Source of the DNA: Cephalopachus bancanus | Lineage: Eukaryota > Chordata > Mammalia > Primates > Tarsiidae | Reading direction: 5' to 3' | Assembly: GCA_027257055.1 (NCBI GenBank) | Contig: JAPVLO010000073.1 | Location: 1 to 64,000, forward strand | DNA length: 64,000 nucleotides | Part shown: positions 34,762 through 46,683 of the stretch, piece after piece | Layout of the letters: each line of letters starts with the position of its first letter | Numbering within the stretch: the stretch's first letter is position 1 | Made by a program: the position numbers and the translations under genes | The notes under the pieces: model-generated | Databases searched by the model: none | Told to the model about the DNA's origin: nothing | What the model saw: the letters and a program-made list of their open reading frames with translations, nothing else

Positions 34762-35447
34762 TTCCTCCCCCTAACAGATGGCATGTGCACACCAATGAGG
34801 GAATGGGGGTATGGGAAAAACAGCTGCTTTGTCCTCCTCCAGTTGTACTCCTCACAGAGATATTTCAGACACCTCTTAGCAGTTGCAGGTTGGTATGAAC
34901 CCCCAACCCAGACCAACCCTATGACAGGGTTGGGGCTGCCTTCAGCTGTATGAGGTCATCACTGACTTAGATTAGGACTCAACACTCGCTTCGGCCCTTT
35001 GGTCAGGTCAGAACCCTTCTGCTGCCCGTCTCATTCACACACATTCACACAGCACATTCTCCAACCCTCCACCCTAATCCTAGGAGTCAACGGGTTTGTC
35101 TCCAGACAAGTGTTTACTTCCACTGTCTTTCAGTCATTTCCTTCAGACTGGAGACTGCTAGTGGACTCTGGGAGGTGATCAAGCTCTCCTTCTGCCATCT
35201 ACTGGCGGGACTATGCAAAGGTCCTTGTTCCTACCCTTTCCGTCGGGTGGTCTCCTCATGCCAGTTCCTCGCCTCTTTGGGTTCTGTTGTGTTTTTGGGA
35301 TCTGAACCTCAGTGCACCAGGAGGGGCCTCCCTCCTACGGATCAAAAGGTCCATTGTGTACCAGGTGAGATTGCCTCTCCTGCTTCACCCTGAGGTTTGT
35401 AACTTGATGACAAAGGGAGTGGAACACACCATCTCTGGACTCTCCCT

Positions 35448-35465
35448 TTCCGGGCCCATGTACCA
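35448..35465 (-). promoter_or_regulatory. ERV primer-binding site, tRNA-Gly-like
   Basis: On the reverse strand this reads TGGTACATGGGCCCGGAA. It differs at two of 18 positions from what I know as the complement of the 3' end of mammalian tRNA-Gly(GCC). It starts 5 bases after the proposed LTR end. Confidence 0.7.
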
Positions 35466-35470
35466 AGACA

Positions 35471-35916
35471 TGCTGCAGGTTAACAGAGAGACTATGACAC
35501 CAAGGCTATCTTAGGAAGTAGTGGTTTATTAGTGCTGGCACAACTCAGCGGGCTAATGCTCCAAGGCTGAGCAACCCAGAGAGAGGAGAGGGGTTTTAAA
35601 CATTAGTTTAGGTAAGAGAGGGGATTGTATGGCTATACTTTTTTTTTTGGAATTTGCAATGTGGTGTTTAGCAAAAACAGATTTTCAAAGAACAAATTGT
35701 CTCCAGGGTATACATGACAAGCAGAGGTTGTAAACCAATAACGTCACAAAGCGAGGATGTGGGGGTTAGGTTGTTAATGAATTACTATCTTTTATTTCCA
35801 GGAAAGCGACCTTTGGCTATTTGGTTTTCTGATGTTCCAAGTCCAGCAGGTCTGGAGCTTGCCGGCTGATTTTTAAAAGGAATGATTTTAACTGTTTTCA
35901 GCCCCTCTCTGCCACA
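35471..35916 (-). repeat. ERV 5' LTR
   Basis: Reverse strand from TGTGGCAGAGAGG (35916) to ...CTGCAGCA (35471), about 446 bases, with TG...CA ends. U3 has a CRE-like TGACGT with a CCAAT-type ATTGG next to it (35735-35746), a TATA-like TTTAAAA (35594-35600) and, about 65 bases on, AATAAA (35525-35530). Thus R carries the poly(A) signal and U5 is short. Possibly starts at 35919. The matching 3' LTR is not in the window. Confidence 0.8.
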
Positions 35917-36394
35917 ACATTGTCCTTCTTTCTAACACCAGGTATTGGCTCATATTTTTTTATTCATTGAAAATTTCTTTGTTCCTGCTTTTGCTAGTTA
36001 TATACACTTCAATTTAATCTCATTTCCATTGTCACTTTCTGAAGAAAGGCTTGGTTGACTTATTAGCCAGGCTAATAGGAATCTCAGAATATTAAGTACA
36101 TTTAGTATGATATTTTACAACTGTTGTTTTAAACACTTATCTTACTAATTGCTTTGCAAATGCTGTTCCCATGATGAGACATATCAACTAACTCTTCATG
36201 GCAGTCTTACATCACACAATAGAGTGTTGTGCAAATGTATATTATTAAATGAATAATGTGTGGAAATTTTCAAGTGAATTTAATCATGAAACCTTTATTT
36301 TGAGTAGGATAGCTTGCAGACTAAGTTCTTGACAAATAAACCTGGAGAAATATTGCACAGAATAATAAAGCAGAATATAAAACTTTAGGTTGAG
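35917..36394. other. Unrecognised DNA flanking the ERV
   Basis: No repeat named with confidence. Confidence 0.5.
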
Positions 36395-36545
36395 TTGAAT
36401 TCTTTCATTGTACAGATGACAGAAGTGATGCCACAAGAAGTTGTTTGTAAGTGACGTGGCCAAACCACAAAACAAAGTGCCAACAGGACTGAGATTAAAA
36501 TAGAAGTCTCTTGACTCTCAGTTGAGTTTCATTTCCAAAGTGCTA
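36395..36545 (-). mobile_element. MIR fragment
   Basis: Reverse MIR: cattgtacagatgacagaag, taagtgacgtggccaaacca, ggactgagattaaaatagaa, gtctcttgactctcagttga follow the order of the MIR landmarks (cattttacagatgagg..., taagtgacttgcccaagg..., ctgactc). Confidence 0.72.
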
Positions 36546-37745
36546 TAGAATTAAAAACAAATACCTGTAATTTTTTTCTGCTTTTTATGTTAGAATTTTC
36601 ACACATAATGAAACTATCTGTTTTATAAATTAGAGAAAAGGAAATAAAGCCCCTGTGAACATACTTTTTAAAAAAACTTTTTAAAGACAGTTGAATAGAT
36701 AGATTAATTATGAAAGTATTAATTATATAAAAATGCAAAATATCTTTGAAGAAATAAAATGAACTTTCCCCCTTCTGAAGCTTGTCAGTCTATCTTAAAG
36801 GTTATTACTGCTTCCTACAAAGAGAATAAAATTAATTCATTTTTCCTGTTTATTTTTACCTTTGACTGTGATGGATAAGTCTTTGTCAGTGGAATCTTTC
36901 ATGAGGTAGTCAGAATCAAAGTCAGAAAACACTCTTGAAACAGATCCCTATGGAGCCCATGAGATATTTTGTAGTATGTAAGAACAATCAAGTTAGAAGA
37001 AATTTCAGTTTTCCAAGTTGCTTACAGAATTAATTTCAGTTTCCTGAAGCCAAATTTGTTTAATTAAACATAGAGAATTTCTTTAATCACCTGGAAAATT
37101 ATTGAGTGCCTGTGTGACAAAAATCATTGGCTCTAAAAACAATTCTGGATCATTAGATAGCTGTGCCAGTCATTGTTTCCACTTGGCTATACTGACCTAT
37201 TCTAAGCTCTGAAAACTAACTAGGCATGTTTTTATCAAGCCCATTTGACTTGTGTAAAGTTATTATGAATTTAGGAACAGATGGGCTGACTATAACATCC
37301 AAAAATGTTTGATGTTCTTGTTATATCTACTTTCATAATGTGCATTATTTTTAGTTGAGAGGAGGAAAAAAATTTAGTAAAATAAGTTTTTAAATCTATT
37401 TGTATACCCACTTATGCATACAAATATAGACATAAATTATACATATACACATAAACATTTTGTATACATATATTTATATACATTGCATATTGTTATGATA
37501 TATGATAGGCTCCACATTTTCCTGAAGTTTAGCAAAAATATTTATTCTTAGCATGACTACTGCAATTGCCTAAGATTTACTGTGTGTGAGAGAGAGAAAG
37601 AGAGAGAAAAATGCCTGTAAGATTCTCACTACTCTCCCCCAGGGGGGTAGGAATGTCAGATACAGGCTATCAGCAGAAAGAGGATATGTGGTCAGTATTC
37701 ACTAAGAATTTTATGATCATAATGATTAACCTGAAGATGAGAAGT
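36546..37745. other. Unrecognised AT-rich DNA
   Basis: No gene or named repeat. A purine-rich gagagagaaagagagagaaa run lies near 37587-37607 and TA-rich runs near 37420-37500. Confidence 0.55.
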
Positions 37746-37758
37746 GAATGAATTTTTA

Positions 37759-38033
37759 AGCCGGGCTCGGTGGCTCAGCCTGTAATCCCGCGCCTTTGGG
37801 AGGCTGAGGTGAGTGGATTGCCTGAGCCCGCGGGTTCGAGATCCGCCTGGGCAGCGAGAACACATCTCTACAATAAATCAAAAAATCAGCCGGGCGTGGT
37901 AATGCATGCCTGTAATTCCGGCTACTCGGAAGGCTGAGGCGGAAGGATCACCGGAGCCCAGCAGGTGAGGCTGCAGTGGCCGGGAGAGGCCACTGCACTC
38001 CAGTCTGGGCAACTCAAAAAAAAAAAAAAAAAA
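37759..38033 (+). mobile_element. Young Alu dimer, short subfamily
   Basis: Forward dimer with cccgcgcctttggg and gggcagcgagaac. The right end has lost the gacagagtgagactcc segment (gggcaactc then A tail). Target duplication gaatgaattttta at 37746-37758 and 38034-38046. Confidence 0.95.
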
Positions 38034-38046
38034 GAATGAATTTTTA

Positions 38047-38414
38047 TAATAAAACAATCAAGAAACATCTTTACTGATACCAAATAATGAAGTACTCTCT
38101 TCTAATTATGAAATAGGTGGTGAAATAAGGATATTACTTTTTCAAAATTAAATAATATGCCACATCACTATTTTTTTTATTTGATTGCCAGAACTGTCAG
38201 AAGGAAGTAGATAACTTTGTGTTTCCTGTCCCTTTGTCTAGTAGAGTTTCCTGGAAATATGCGTAAAATGCCTTCTTATGCAATACTTTCCTTTTATCAG
38301 GAGATTTCAGATTTTACCCAATCATTAAAGATGCCACTTAAATATTTTCTAAATACTTCTGTGACTTGGAGGAGTAATTTACGTAAAATTGCTTAATACT
38401 GAGATTTTCTTTTT
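38047..38414. other. Unrecognised DNA
   Basis: Nothing recognised. Confidence 0.5.
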
Positions 38415-38710
38415 GTTTCTTTTCAAAGGCACTGTATACTCTTACCTAGGCTGGAGTGTAGTGGCATGATTATAGCTCACCACAGCCTCAAACTCCTGGG
38501 CTCAAGTGATTCTCACATCTCAACTTGCTGAGCAGGTGGGACACAGGTATGCCCACCACACTCAGCTTATTTATGTATTTATCTATTTACCTATTGAGAC
38601 AGTGTCTTGCTACGTTGCTCAGTCTGGTCTTGAACTCCCGACTTCAAGCAATCCTTCTGTCTCTGCCTCCCAAAGTGTCAGGATAACAGGTATAAGCCAC
38701 TCTGCCTAGC
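38415..38710 (-). mobile_element. Old Alu dimer
   Basis: Reverse AluJ-like dimer: taggctggagtgtagtggca, ctcaaactcctgggctcaag, the mid linker expanded as TTTA/TCTA repeats, and gtcaggataacaggtataag. Confidence 0.9.
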
Positions 38711-39540
38711 TGATAGTGAGCTCTAAAAAGCAGTGCTGCTTACTCATTAATTGAAATAGAATTTCACCCAATGGTAATTAACAGATACTCAAACAGAAAC
38801 AAACAAAAAAAACATGTGAATTAGTCCAGGTAAATTTACTGGTGAATTCTACCAAATGTTTAAGATTAAAAAAAAAAAAAAAAATTTACAATCTCTTTTA
38901 AAATATAGAAGCAGTGGAAATATTTTCTAACTATTTATAAAAGATAAACATTATCCTAATACCAAAACAAGAAAAATACTTTAAGAAATAAAAACTATAG
39001 ACAAATATCTCTCATAAACATAGATGAAGAAATCAAAATATTGACAAATTAAATTTGACAATATATAGAAAGACTTATAAGCCATTGCTAAATAGCATTT
39101 ATTTCAGGTATGCAAACTGGCTGGACTTTCAAAATCAATTAATTTAATTAGGAACATTAATAGGTCAAAGAAAGAAAATCACAAGATTTAATCAATTAAT
39201 GCTGAAAAAAAGGCACTAAAAAAAGCAAACAATAAAACAGTTAAACAAACCAGGAATAGAAGATAACTTTCTCTAATCTTATAGATAAAGAATCTACATA
39301 AAAGCAACAGGTAACTTCATACTTAATGGTGATTAAATACTTTCCTGCTAAAACTGAGAAAAAGATAAGAATGTCCCCTTTTATTACTCCTTTTCAATAT
39401 CATACTTCAATATCCTAATTAAAAAAATAAAAGCCAAGAAAGTAAGAGGTATACAAACTGGGGGAAAAAAACAGAAATACATATTTTTCTTATTTGCAGA
39501 TAAAGTATATATAATTAGGGGGAATCCTTAAAAACTAGAA

Positions 39541-40062
39541 TTATTTTTTTTTGTAGTATAGGCTTCCTCTGCTAGGTAAGTGTTCTAGAAGCCCATCAGC
39601 ATCAGTGCTAGCTAGCATTGCTGTGAGAGGTTACATTGTGGAAGAAAAGTCCTGAGTTGTGGCAAACAGGTGACTGGCTTTTCCACCATGGCATCGCACC
39701 TGCTCACACTGTGCTAAGCGTCCTGCAGTTTTTGACTAGAAATGACATGATCCTAATGTCCATCCCTGACCCCCATTCACCACAAATTATTCAATGCAAG
39801 TGACTTTTTTTTTTGTTTCCCCAGATGAAAAATGTCCTCAGAGGAAAACTTTTTGTTGATGTGGAAGAGGTGAAACAAAAAAGCACTAAAAGGTATCAAA
39901 ATTTCCACTGTTTTGAGCAGTGGAAAAAGTGTCTTGATAGGTGTATTGCATCAAACAGAGAGTACTTCAAAGACAATTGACGTTTAAACATGTAAGAATA
40001 AATACACATCTTTAAAATAAATAAATTCAATTTTGGGAGGTCGCCCTTCATATGTATAAAAT
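39541..40062 (+). mobile_element. mariner transposon relic (transposase C-terminus)
   Basis: A frame from about 39822 reads FPQMKNVLRGKLFVDVEEVK and, after a short frame slip, CFEQWKKCLDRCIASNREYF then a stop, followed by agaataaatacacatct. This matches the C-terminal end and tail region of mammalian mariner transposases. The catalytic core is absent. The right edge ttttgggaggtcgcccttcat looks like a decayed terminus. Confidence 0.65.
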
Positions 40063-40909
40063 TCCAGAGTCAACAAAAAAAACCTTGGAACTAGTAAGCA
40101 ATTGCAACAAGACTGCAGAACTTCAGGTTAAGATAAACAAGAACATTTAAAAATATATCAGCAATAATCAATTGAACTTTAATATAAAAAACACAATGCC
40201 ATTTACATTAGCACTCCCCAAAATTATTTAGGTATAAACCTAACAAAATACAAAATTTGTAAAAAGAAAAATACAGAACTCTGATTATGTAAATTAAAAA
40301 ATTAAATATATAAGGAGATATTCCATGTTCATGGATAGAAAAACTCAATGTTATCAAGATGCCAGTTCTTCCCTATATGATCTATAAATTCAGTACAATC
40401 TCAATAAAAATCCTAACAAGTTATTTTGTGGATATGAAAAAGTTGATTCTAAAACTTAGAATCAGTCCAAAGCCTGGAGAGTCAAAAGACACAGAATAGC
40501 AAGCACAGTTTTGAGGAACACAGATGGACACTACCCATATTCAAGTCTTACTATAAAGGTACTCTATAGTAATAAAGACAATGTGGTATTGATACGAGAA
40601 TAGACAAAGAGCTCAATGGTTGTGAATTAGTTCAGAAATAATGTCACACAAATGCAGTCAGCTGATCAAATTAAAACTTTTGCTCTGTGAAGAAACTGTT
40701 AAAAGAATGAGAAGACAATTTACAGATTGTGAGCAAATATTTGCACATAGTTGATAAATGACTGTTGTTCAAAATATACAAAGAACATCAAAACTCAACA
40801 ATAAGAAACAAACCCAATTTATACATGGACAAGAGATATTAACAGATATTTCACCAAAGAAGATATACCAAAGGTGATTAAGCATACGAAGTAATGATCA
40901 GCAACAAAC

Positions 40910-41277
40910 TTTGGTATGGTGTGAATAATTTCTGTTCCCATAATTTATATTTTGATATCCTAACTCCCAATGCATGTTATTAGAAGTTGGGACCTCCTGT
41001 TTAACCAATGAGAGTGGAATCCTCATTAGTAGGATTAGTGTCTTTAGTACAAAGACCCTAGGGAGCTCTTTTCTCCTTCTGCCATGTGAGGACACAAAAT
41101 GCCATCTATACATAATGAATTGGACCTTCACTATGCACCAAATCTACAGGTGTCTTGGTCTCAGATTTCACAACTTTTAGGACTTTGAGAAATAAATACT
41201 TATTCCTTAAACTACCCAGCCTATTTTTTTTGTTTGTTTATTTGTTTTTTTGTTATAACAACCCAACCCAACCAAAA
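40910..41277 (+). mobile_element. MLT1-type MaLR solo LTR
   Basis: Forward LTR: tggtatggtgtgaataattt, ctcccaatgcatgttattag, gtaggattagtgtctttagt, ctgccatgtgaggacacaaa, gactttgagaaataaatact (AATAAA), ccagcctatttttttt and gttataacaacccaac. Inserted in the L1M. Confidence 0.85.
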
Positions 41278-42180
41278 TATACATCATTAGTTAAATGCAA
41301 ATTAAACAAATGAGATACTGTTATTTACCTGTTGGAATGGCTAAAATCTAAAACACTAACAACACCAAATACTGACAAAATGGCTACACCATTTTGCTAG
41401 GGAAATGCAAAATAGTACAGCCACTTTACAGGTCAGTTTGGTGGTTTTTTAGCAAAACTTAATATACTCTTATCGTATGATTCAGCAACTACACTCCTTA
41501 ACATGTATCCGAATGAGTTGAAAACTTTTGTCCACACAAAAACATCCATATGAATGTTTATAGTGCATTTATTTATTATTGCCAAAACTTAGAAGCAACT
41601 GGATCCTCTAACTGAGAAATAGATAAATAAATGATGGTACATTTATATGGATTATTTTTCAGTGCTAAAAATAAATAAGGAGGAAACTTAAATGCCTATG
41701 ACTTGGTGAAATAAGTGAATCTGAAAGTGCTACATAACATATGATCCAAGATATATGACATTCTGGAAAAGGTAAAACTATGAAAACAATAAAAAGATCA
41801 ATGTTTGCAAGAGGTTTGGGGAGACAGTGACAAGAACAGGTAGCGTACAAGGGACTTTTAGGGAAGTGAAACTATTGTGCATGATGCTATAATGATAGAT
41901 TTATGTCATTTTATGTGTGTCAAAATTTATGGAATGTAAAACATATGCAGTGAATCCTGCTGTAAACTATAGACATTGATTAGTTATCACTTGTTAATGT
42001 TTCAGCCATCAAACAAACGTACCACAATGATATAGGATGTTGATGTTTGGGAGACTGTGTGTATTGAGGTGAGCGGTGTAAATGGGTACTCTGTGCTTTT
42101 TGTTCAGTTTTGTGGTGAACCCAAAACCGTGAGGGATTTTTTTTAAGTCTCTTTATTTGTTTAAAAAGTAAGTAGTTTGT

Positions 42181-43229
42181 TGTTGTTGTTTCTCCACTTA
42201 AGCAGAAGATAGAATGAAACATTTTAAGAACCATAACTTTACTTGAATCATATCTTTTTTGACAAATTTTGCTTTTGCTAATCTGGCCACAAATTGTCGG
42301 TGTTCCTGTTGATCCATGTTTATGAGCCTTTCTCTCCTAATATCCATATCAACTTTCTTCTATAATCAATAGGTCTCTATAAAAATATAATGTTGTTGGA
42401 TCATTAAATTGCCTAGAATAACAGAATAAATCCATAACTATTAAGATTGTACTGTATCTTTTCTGTTCCAGGATAATTTTTGTTAACCCTAGGCTAAACA
42501 TCCAAAAATCTCAGAGGTAAGTAATAACATATCTCTTAAATGATAAAGTATCTTTCATGACTGATACTCAGTTCTATAACTTTCATGACTGATATTCAGT
42601 TCTCTCAGTTTCCAAAAGTGGACAGTTGAATATACATGCCTAATATTTGATATTGTGACCAAAACATTTAAATTATTTTCTTCATGAACAAGTTTTTAGC
42701 CTTTTACTTTATGAATAAAATAGCAACAATTTTAGAGCATATGGCCTTCATTTTAAACATCTGCACAGATGAATGTATCTAAAATACTCTCTTTATAGAG
42801 TTGGAAATTATGAAGTAGGGCCGATTGGAAAGGACAACCTTTTCATTTTAAATCTTTATGTAAATGTTCACTTCTTTGCAACAGCTGAGCTTGCAGAACA
42901 AAAATGAGTCAGTCAGATTTTTATTTCATGGAACATGATTATAGAACTTGCACCTGCCATGCCATAGGCATGACTTCTAAAGGAAATTTGCTTGTTTTCA
43001 CATCTAATAAAAATTATACAAGCCATTCTTGGAACATAGCTTTGGTACAGCAGTCAGTTTTCACTTTATCATCCATTTGCCATTTGAAGTAGAATATTCA
43101 ACCTAGAGATGGTTAATTATTAAATAGATATTATGCATATAATAAAAGATATTATAAATAAATTACATTTCCCAAAATAAAAATACAGATCACATAAAAT
43201 AAGAGCATTTGAAAGAATAAATATTTTAC
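42181..43229. other. Unrecognised DNA
   Basis: No named element. A 28-base unit beginning ctttcatgactgata is repeated in tandem from 42552. Confidence 0.5.
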
Positions 43230-43440
43230 AGAGAAAGCTTATGATCATGCAGTCTATAGCCAAACTACTTGAACTGGAATCAGATTTCTGTTATTTACTG
43301 GCTCTGTGACCTTGGAAGTCATTCAAATTCTCTGTGCTTAAATTTCTTTATTTGTAAAACAAAGATAATTATGTCATCTACCTTAAAAGCTAATTATGGC
43401 ATTAAATAAACACATATCTGCTTGGTATATTATAAGCTGC
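43230..43440 (+). mobile_element. MIR element
   Basis: Forward MIR: tgatcatgcagtctatagcc, tgttatttactggctctgtg, accttggaagtcattcaaat, ctctgtgcttaaatttcttt, tttgtaaaacaaagataatt, and ggcattaaataaacaca. Long and fairly complete for its age. Confidence 0.85.
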
Positions 43441-44479
43441 CCTGATGATACTGATACTGATAATGATGATAATTGTTACTTAGGTCAATTTATTAATAGA
43501 TAGGGTACTTTGTTATTACTTAGAATTGGGTATGGAGCAGCTTCTTTCGGAGACATAACTGATCTGTTTAGAAATAGAGTAAAACTTGATTAATTTGGAC
43601 AAAGGAAAAAATTCTGAGTTAATGGGTATGAAAAATGCTATTTTATTTTTTCAATTGTCAATTTTCCAAAGTGCACACTTTAATTCACTTGAGGCACACA
43701 AACATAATTTTTTTTTTTTACTTTTTCTTCATTCTAATCTATTTTGAGAAAATAATGATGTAGGGCTAGCTATAATCAAAGCTACCTGGCTATTCTAATT
43801 GCATTATTTTTTATGTTTTTTTTTTAACCTTTCTTAGTTTCGATATCCATATCTGTAACTTGAGTTTATAAATTGTTATAGAAAACAAATGAGATAATCT
43901 GTGCACACCACTTAACTGTGTTCTGGTTCTTTTTGAAGATGTTCTGGGGGCATAAGCTTTAGTTTTAAAAATGATATATTAAATATAGAATTAGAACTGT
44001 CTCTAGTGTATAGTGCTTTTTTTCTTGTATCTATATTTATTTAGGACAGATGACCTTGCTCTGTAATGTAATCATGTCGTTTCTGGGAAGGGAAAAGAAA
44101 GGTATTTAGGTTGTTGTAGTATTTTTTTAGTGTAAACAAATGGACCTGCGATAGTGATGCTGCTGTTGCTGATGATGTAGTTGTCGTCGTCGTAGTAGTA
44201 ACTTTTGAAATGTGAACAACACATTTTAGGTAAGATAAATCTGTAAATCTGCATAGGATGTTTCACTGTTTTTCAGTTTCAAGGCTTGTTTGCCTTTCAT
44301 TTATCCTTGAACACAAATTGTCAGTAATTTTTGCTCAGAAAGCTTTGACCATGCAGAAACATGAAACTATTCACACTGTTTTCTGATCATAGCAGGTGTG
44401 CAGTAAGGGCTGAGTAATTAGAGAACTGGAGGTTGGGACAAACGCTTGTGTTATTGCAGAGTAAATCAAGAGCATGATG
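43441..44479. other. Unrecognised AT-rich DNA
   Basis: No named element. A short imperfect trinucleotide run gtcgtcgtcgtagtagta lies at about 44182-44200. Confidence 0.5.
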
Positions 44480-44770
44480 TATCTAGATATGGATGAGACT
44501 TCTCCCAGCCTGACCTTAACCTATATATTAATGTCATTTTCTACCAATTTTCTGTCCATTCCACATGCCCACCACACTGAGCGTACCACTTTTTCATGGT
44601 TTGATACTTTACTACTAAGTTTCTGTTGTTTTTCTCATTTCTCTTTAGCAATTGCTATAGTTACCTTTTGATTCAGCTCAAAATTTACCTCCTCTGTCAA
44701 TTCTTTTCTGACTTTTCCAAAGTAAATTTGTTGATCATTTCTTTGTTCTTCCATCGTATTCTGTTGAAAT
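44480..44770 (+). mobile_element. L2 3' fragment
   Basis: Forward L2: agcctgaccttaacctatat-like start, gattcagctcaaaatttacc, tcctctgtcaattcttttct, gacttttccaaag. These follow the L2 landmark 'cagctcaaatgtcacctcctc'. Confidence 0.68.
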
Positions 44771-44857
44771 AGTGGTGAATCGCTTAGACAGAATATTGCA
44801 ATATTACCTATTACTCTTAATATTTTGGGAATTTAAGTTTAAAAATTCTACCCATAA

Positions 44858-45331
44858 GCAGTTTTTCTTTTTTGAGGAACTTGCCCATGACACGTCTTTC
44901 TGCCATGAATCTTCCTTTTCCATTCTCTTCTTGCTAATAAACTTTGTTTTATTTTATTTTTATTTTTCAATTTTTTTTATTTTAAGGATGTGGGATACAA
45001 TTCAGGGTCAGGTATACAAATGTTCATTATGCAAGTACCCTTATTGATGAGGTGTGGCCCGGCTCCTCTGGTATTTTCCCACTACTGCCAATTCTTCTCT
45101 TACAGTATTATGATAATTGTTCAAGGTCTACTTATGAGTGAGAGCTTGTGATACTCAGTTGTTTGTTTCTGTGATAGATCACTCAGTATTATAGACTCTA
45201 AGTCCATCCAAGTTGCTGCAAAGTTTGCTGCCCATCAAAAGAGGACTGGATATAAAAAAATGTGGTACATATACACAATGAAATATTATGCAGCCAGAAA
45301 GGAGGACAAAGTTATGAAACTGTTTTAAAAC
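44858..45331 (-). mobile_element. Young L1, 5'-inverted, with candidate 3' transduction
   Basis: Flanked by a perfect 20-base duplication (44838-44857 and 45332-45351). Read on the reverse strand: an inverted piece (45230-45318), L1 3' UTR to its own A-rich tail (about 44945-44980), about 71 bases of non-L1 sequence (44874-44944), then a second A-rich tail (44862-44873) beside the target duplication. This two-tail layout is what L1 3' transduction produces. Confidence 0.82.
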
Positions 45332-45351
45332 TTTAAAAATTCTACCCATAA

Positions 45352-46095
45352 ATGCATAACATAGTTTTTAAAAAGTCTTGCTCCAAGATATTCTATGTGA
45401 ATTTTTTAAAAATTTTGCAATTTTAGTATTACCAATGTGACTGCAGCATCCTTGGTATTGATAGGTTTGTTTCACACATACTTTAAAAAGTTCATGGAGA
45501 ATGTAAAAGATCAGAGCCTGACGGCTAAAATCAGTATCACACTCTCCTCTCTGTAATCATTCATTCATGCTAAAATGGTATAAATCTTAAAATGAATAAT
45601 AATAAGTTTTAACAATTGTTTTTAAACATTTACAGCACTGAGTTTGCCTGATGAAGAATCTTTAAATGTATAAATCTTGGAAAACTAATTATATTGTATT
45701 TTAAATATCTGGTTACTTGTCTGACTTAATCTGATCCCAAGGTCTTTTTTCTAAAACTTCACTTTTCTTTGTAAAATATAACATATATAAGCATATATAA
45801 AACATAAATGTAAAGTTTAATAAATTATAGAATTACCAGGTATGCTATGTAACCCTTACCTAATGCAAGAAATAAAGCCATAGAATATCAGCTTCTCCCT
45901 CAATTACTGTAGCTTCAATATATTTTTATATTACAAGTTTATCTTATCTTCTATTGTTTTTGAAGTATATCATTTAAAAATATATAAGTAAACCAATAAA
46001 ACAGAAAAGAGTGCTAACAAATAGACTAATATATGTAAAGTCCATGATTTATGATGAAAACATCAATACAATTCAGTAATTGAGATAATAGTCTT
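45352..46095. other. Mostly unrecognised DNA
   Basis: About 45770-45960 (cataaatgtaaagtttaata, gaattaccaggtatgctatg, acccttacctaatgcaagaaa) faintly resembles an old L1ME 3' UTR; low confidence. Confidence 0.45.
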
Positions 46096-46099
46096 TAGG

Positions 46100-46683
46100 G
46101 AAGGGGTTGGGGATCTCACTCTGTCACTCAGGTTGGAGGACAGTGGCATGAACACGGCTCACTGCAGCTTTGACCTCCTAGGCTTAGGCAATCTCCCTGC
46201 CTCAGCCTCTCAAGTAGTTGGTACTACAGGCATGCACCACCATGCTTGGCTACTTAAAAAAATTTTTTTAGCCGGTCTCGGTGGCTCAGCCTGTAATCCC
46301 GCGCCTTTGGGAGGCTGAGGTGAGTGGATTGCCTGAGCCCGCGGGTTCGAGACCCGCCTGGGCAGCGAGACCGCATCTCTACAATAAATCAAAAAATTAG
46401 CCGGGCGTGGGAGCGCGCTTGTAATTCCGGCTACTCGGAAGGCTGAGGCGGAAGGATCGCCGGAGCCCAGCAGGTTGAGGCCGCGGTGGCCGGGAGCGGC
46501 CACTGCACTCCAGTCTGGGCGACGGAGTGAGACTCCAACTCAAAAAAAAAAAATTTTTTTTTGTAGAGATGAGGTCTCACCTGTGTTTCCCAGGCTGGTC
46601 TCAAACTCCTGCGCTCAAGCAATTCTCCCACGTCTGCCTCCCAAACTGCTGGGATTGCAAGTATTGCCCACCACAGCTGGCCA
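46100..46683 (-). mobile_element. Old Alu dimer split by a younger Alu
   Basis: The right arm (46110-46255, gatctcactctgtcactcag to atgcttggctac) and left arm (46556-46683, tgtagagatgaggtctcacc to attgcccaccacagctggcc) are in the correct order for one reverse-strand Alu. The younger Alu sits in the linker between arms. Confidence 0.92.
46271..46551 (+). mobile_element. Young Alu dimer, short subfamily, nested
   Basis: Forward dimer with abundant CpG (gcgggttcgagacccgcc, gagaccgcatc). Inserted at aaaaaattttttt in the old Alu linker, in opposite orientation. Its promoter boxes are intact. Confidence 0.96.

Larger units (their letters stand above)
28333..35916 (-). mobile_element. Defective gammaretrovirus-like endogenous retrovirus (ERV1 class)
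   Basis: Reverse-strand provirus read from 35916 down to 28333: 5' LTR, tRNA-Gly-like primer site, leader, gag, pro, pol (RT, connection, RNase H, integrase) and the beginning of env. Motifs seen: PPPY late domain and major homology region in gag, VDTGAE in protease, LPQGF and YVDD in RT, a GPF-type module at the integrase end and a cysteine motif NCWVCGG in env. The order and the GPF module fit gammaretroviral ERVs. There are frameshifts and stops in every gene, an Alu at 32857-33102, and no TM half of env or 3' LTR, so it cannot be functional. Flanking target duplication cannot be tested because the 3' end is lost. Confidence 0.93.
38830..42180 (+). mobile_element. Old L1M with nested insertions
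   Basis: Forward L1 ORF2 and 3' UTR remains: actggtgaattctaccaaat (38841), accaggaatagaagataact, ttggacatgg-type ttccatgttcatggatagaa (40320), ccatttacattagc, caatgtggtattgatacgag, ORF2 end aaacttagaagcaactggat (41586) and a 3' UTR with aacgtaccacaatgatatag. It is interrupted by a mariner relic (39541-40062) and an MLT1 LTR (40910-41277). No intact frame. Confidence 0.85.

Noticed and set aside
35340..35390. Alternative LTR end and primer site (CTCA-CC-TGGTACACAATGG)
   Set aside because: The spacing fits, but the following bases do not match a tRNA end; the site at 35448-35465 matches tRNA-Gly far better.
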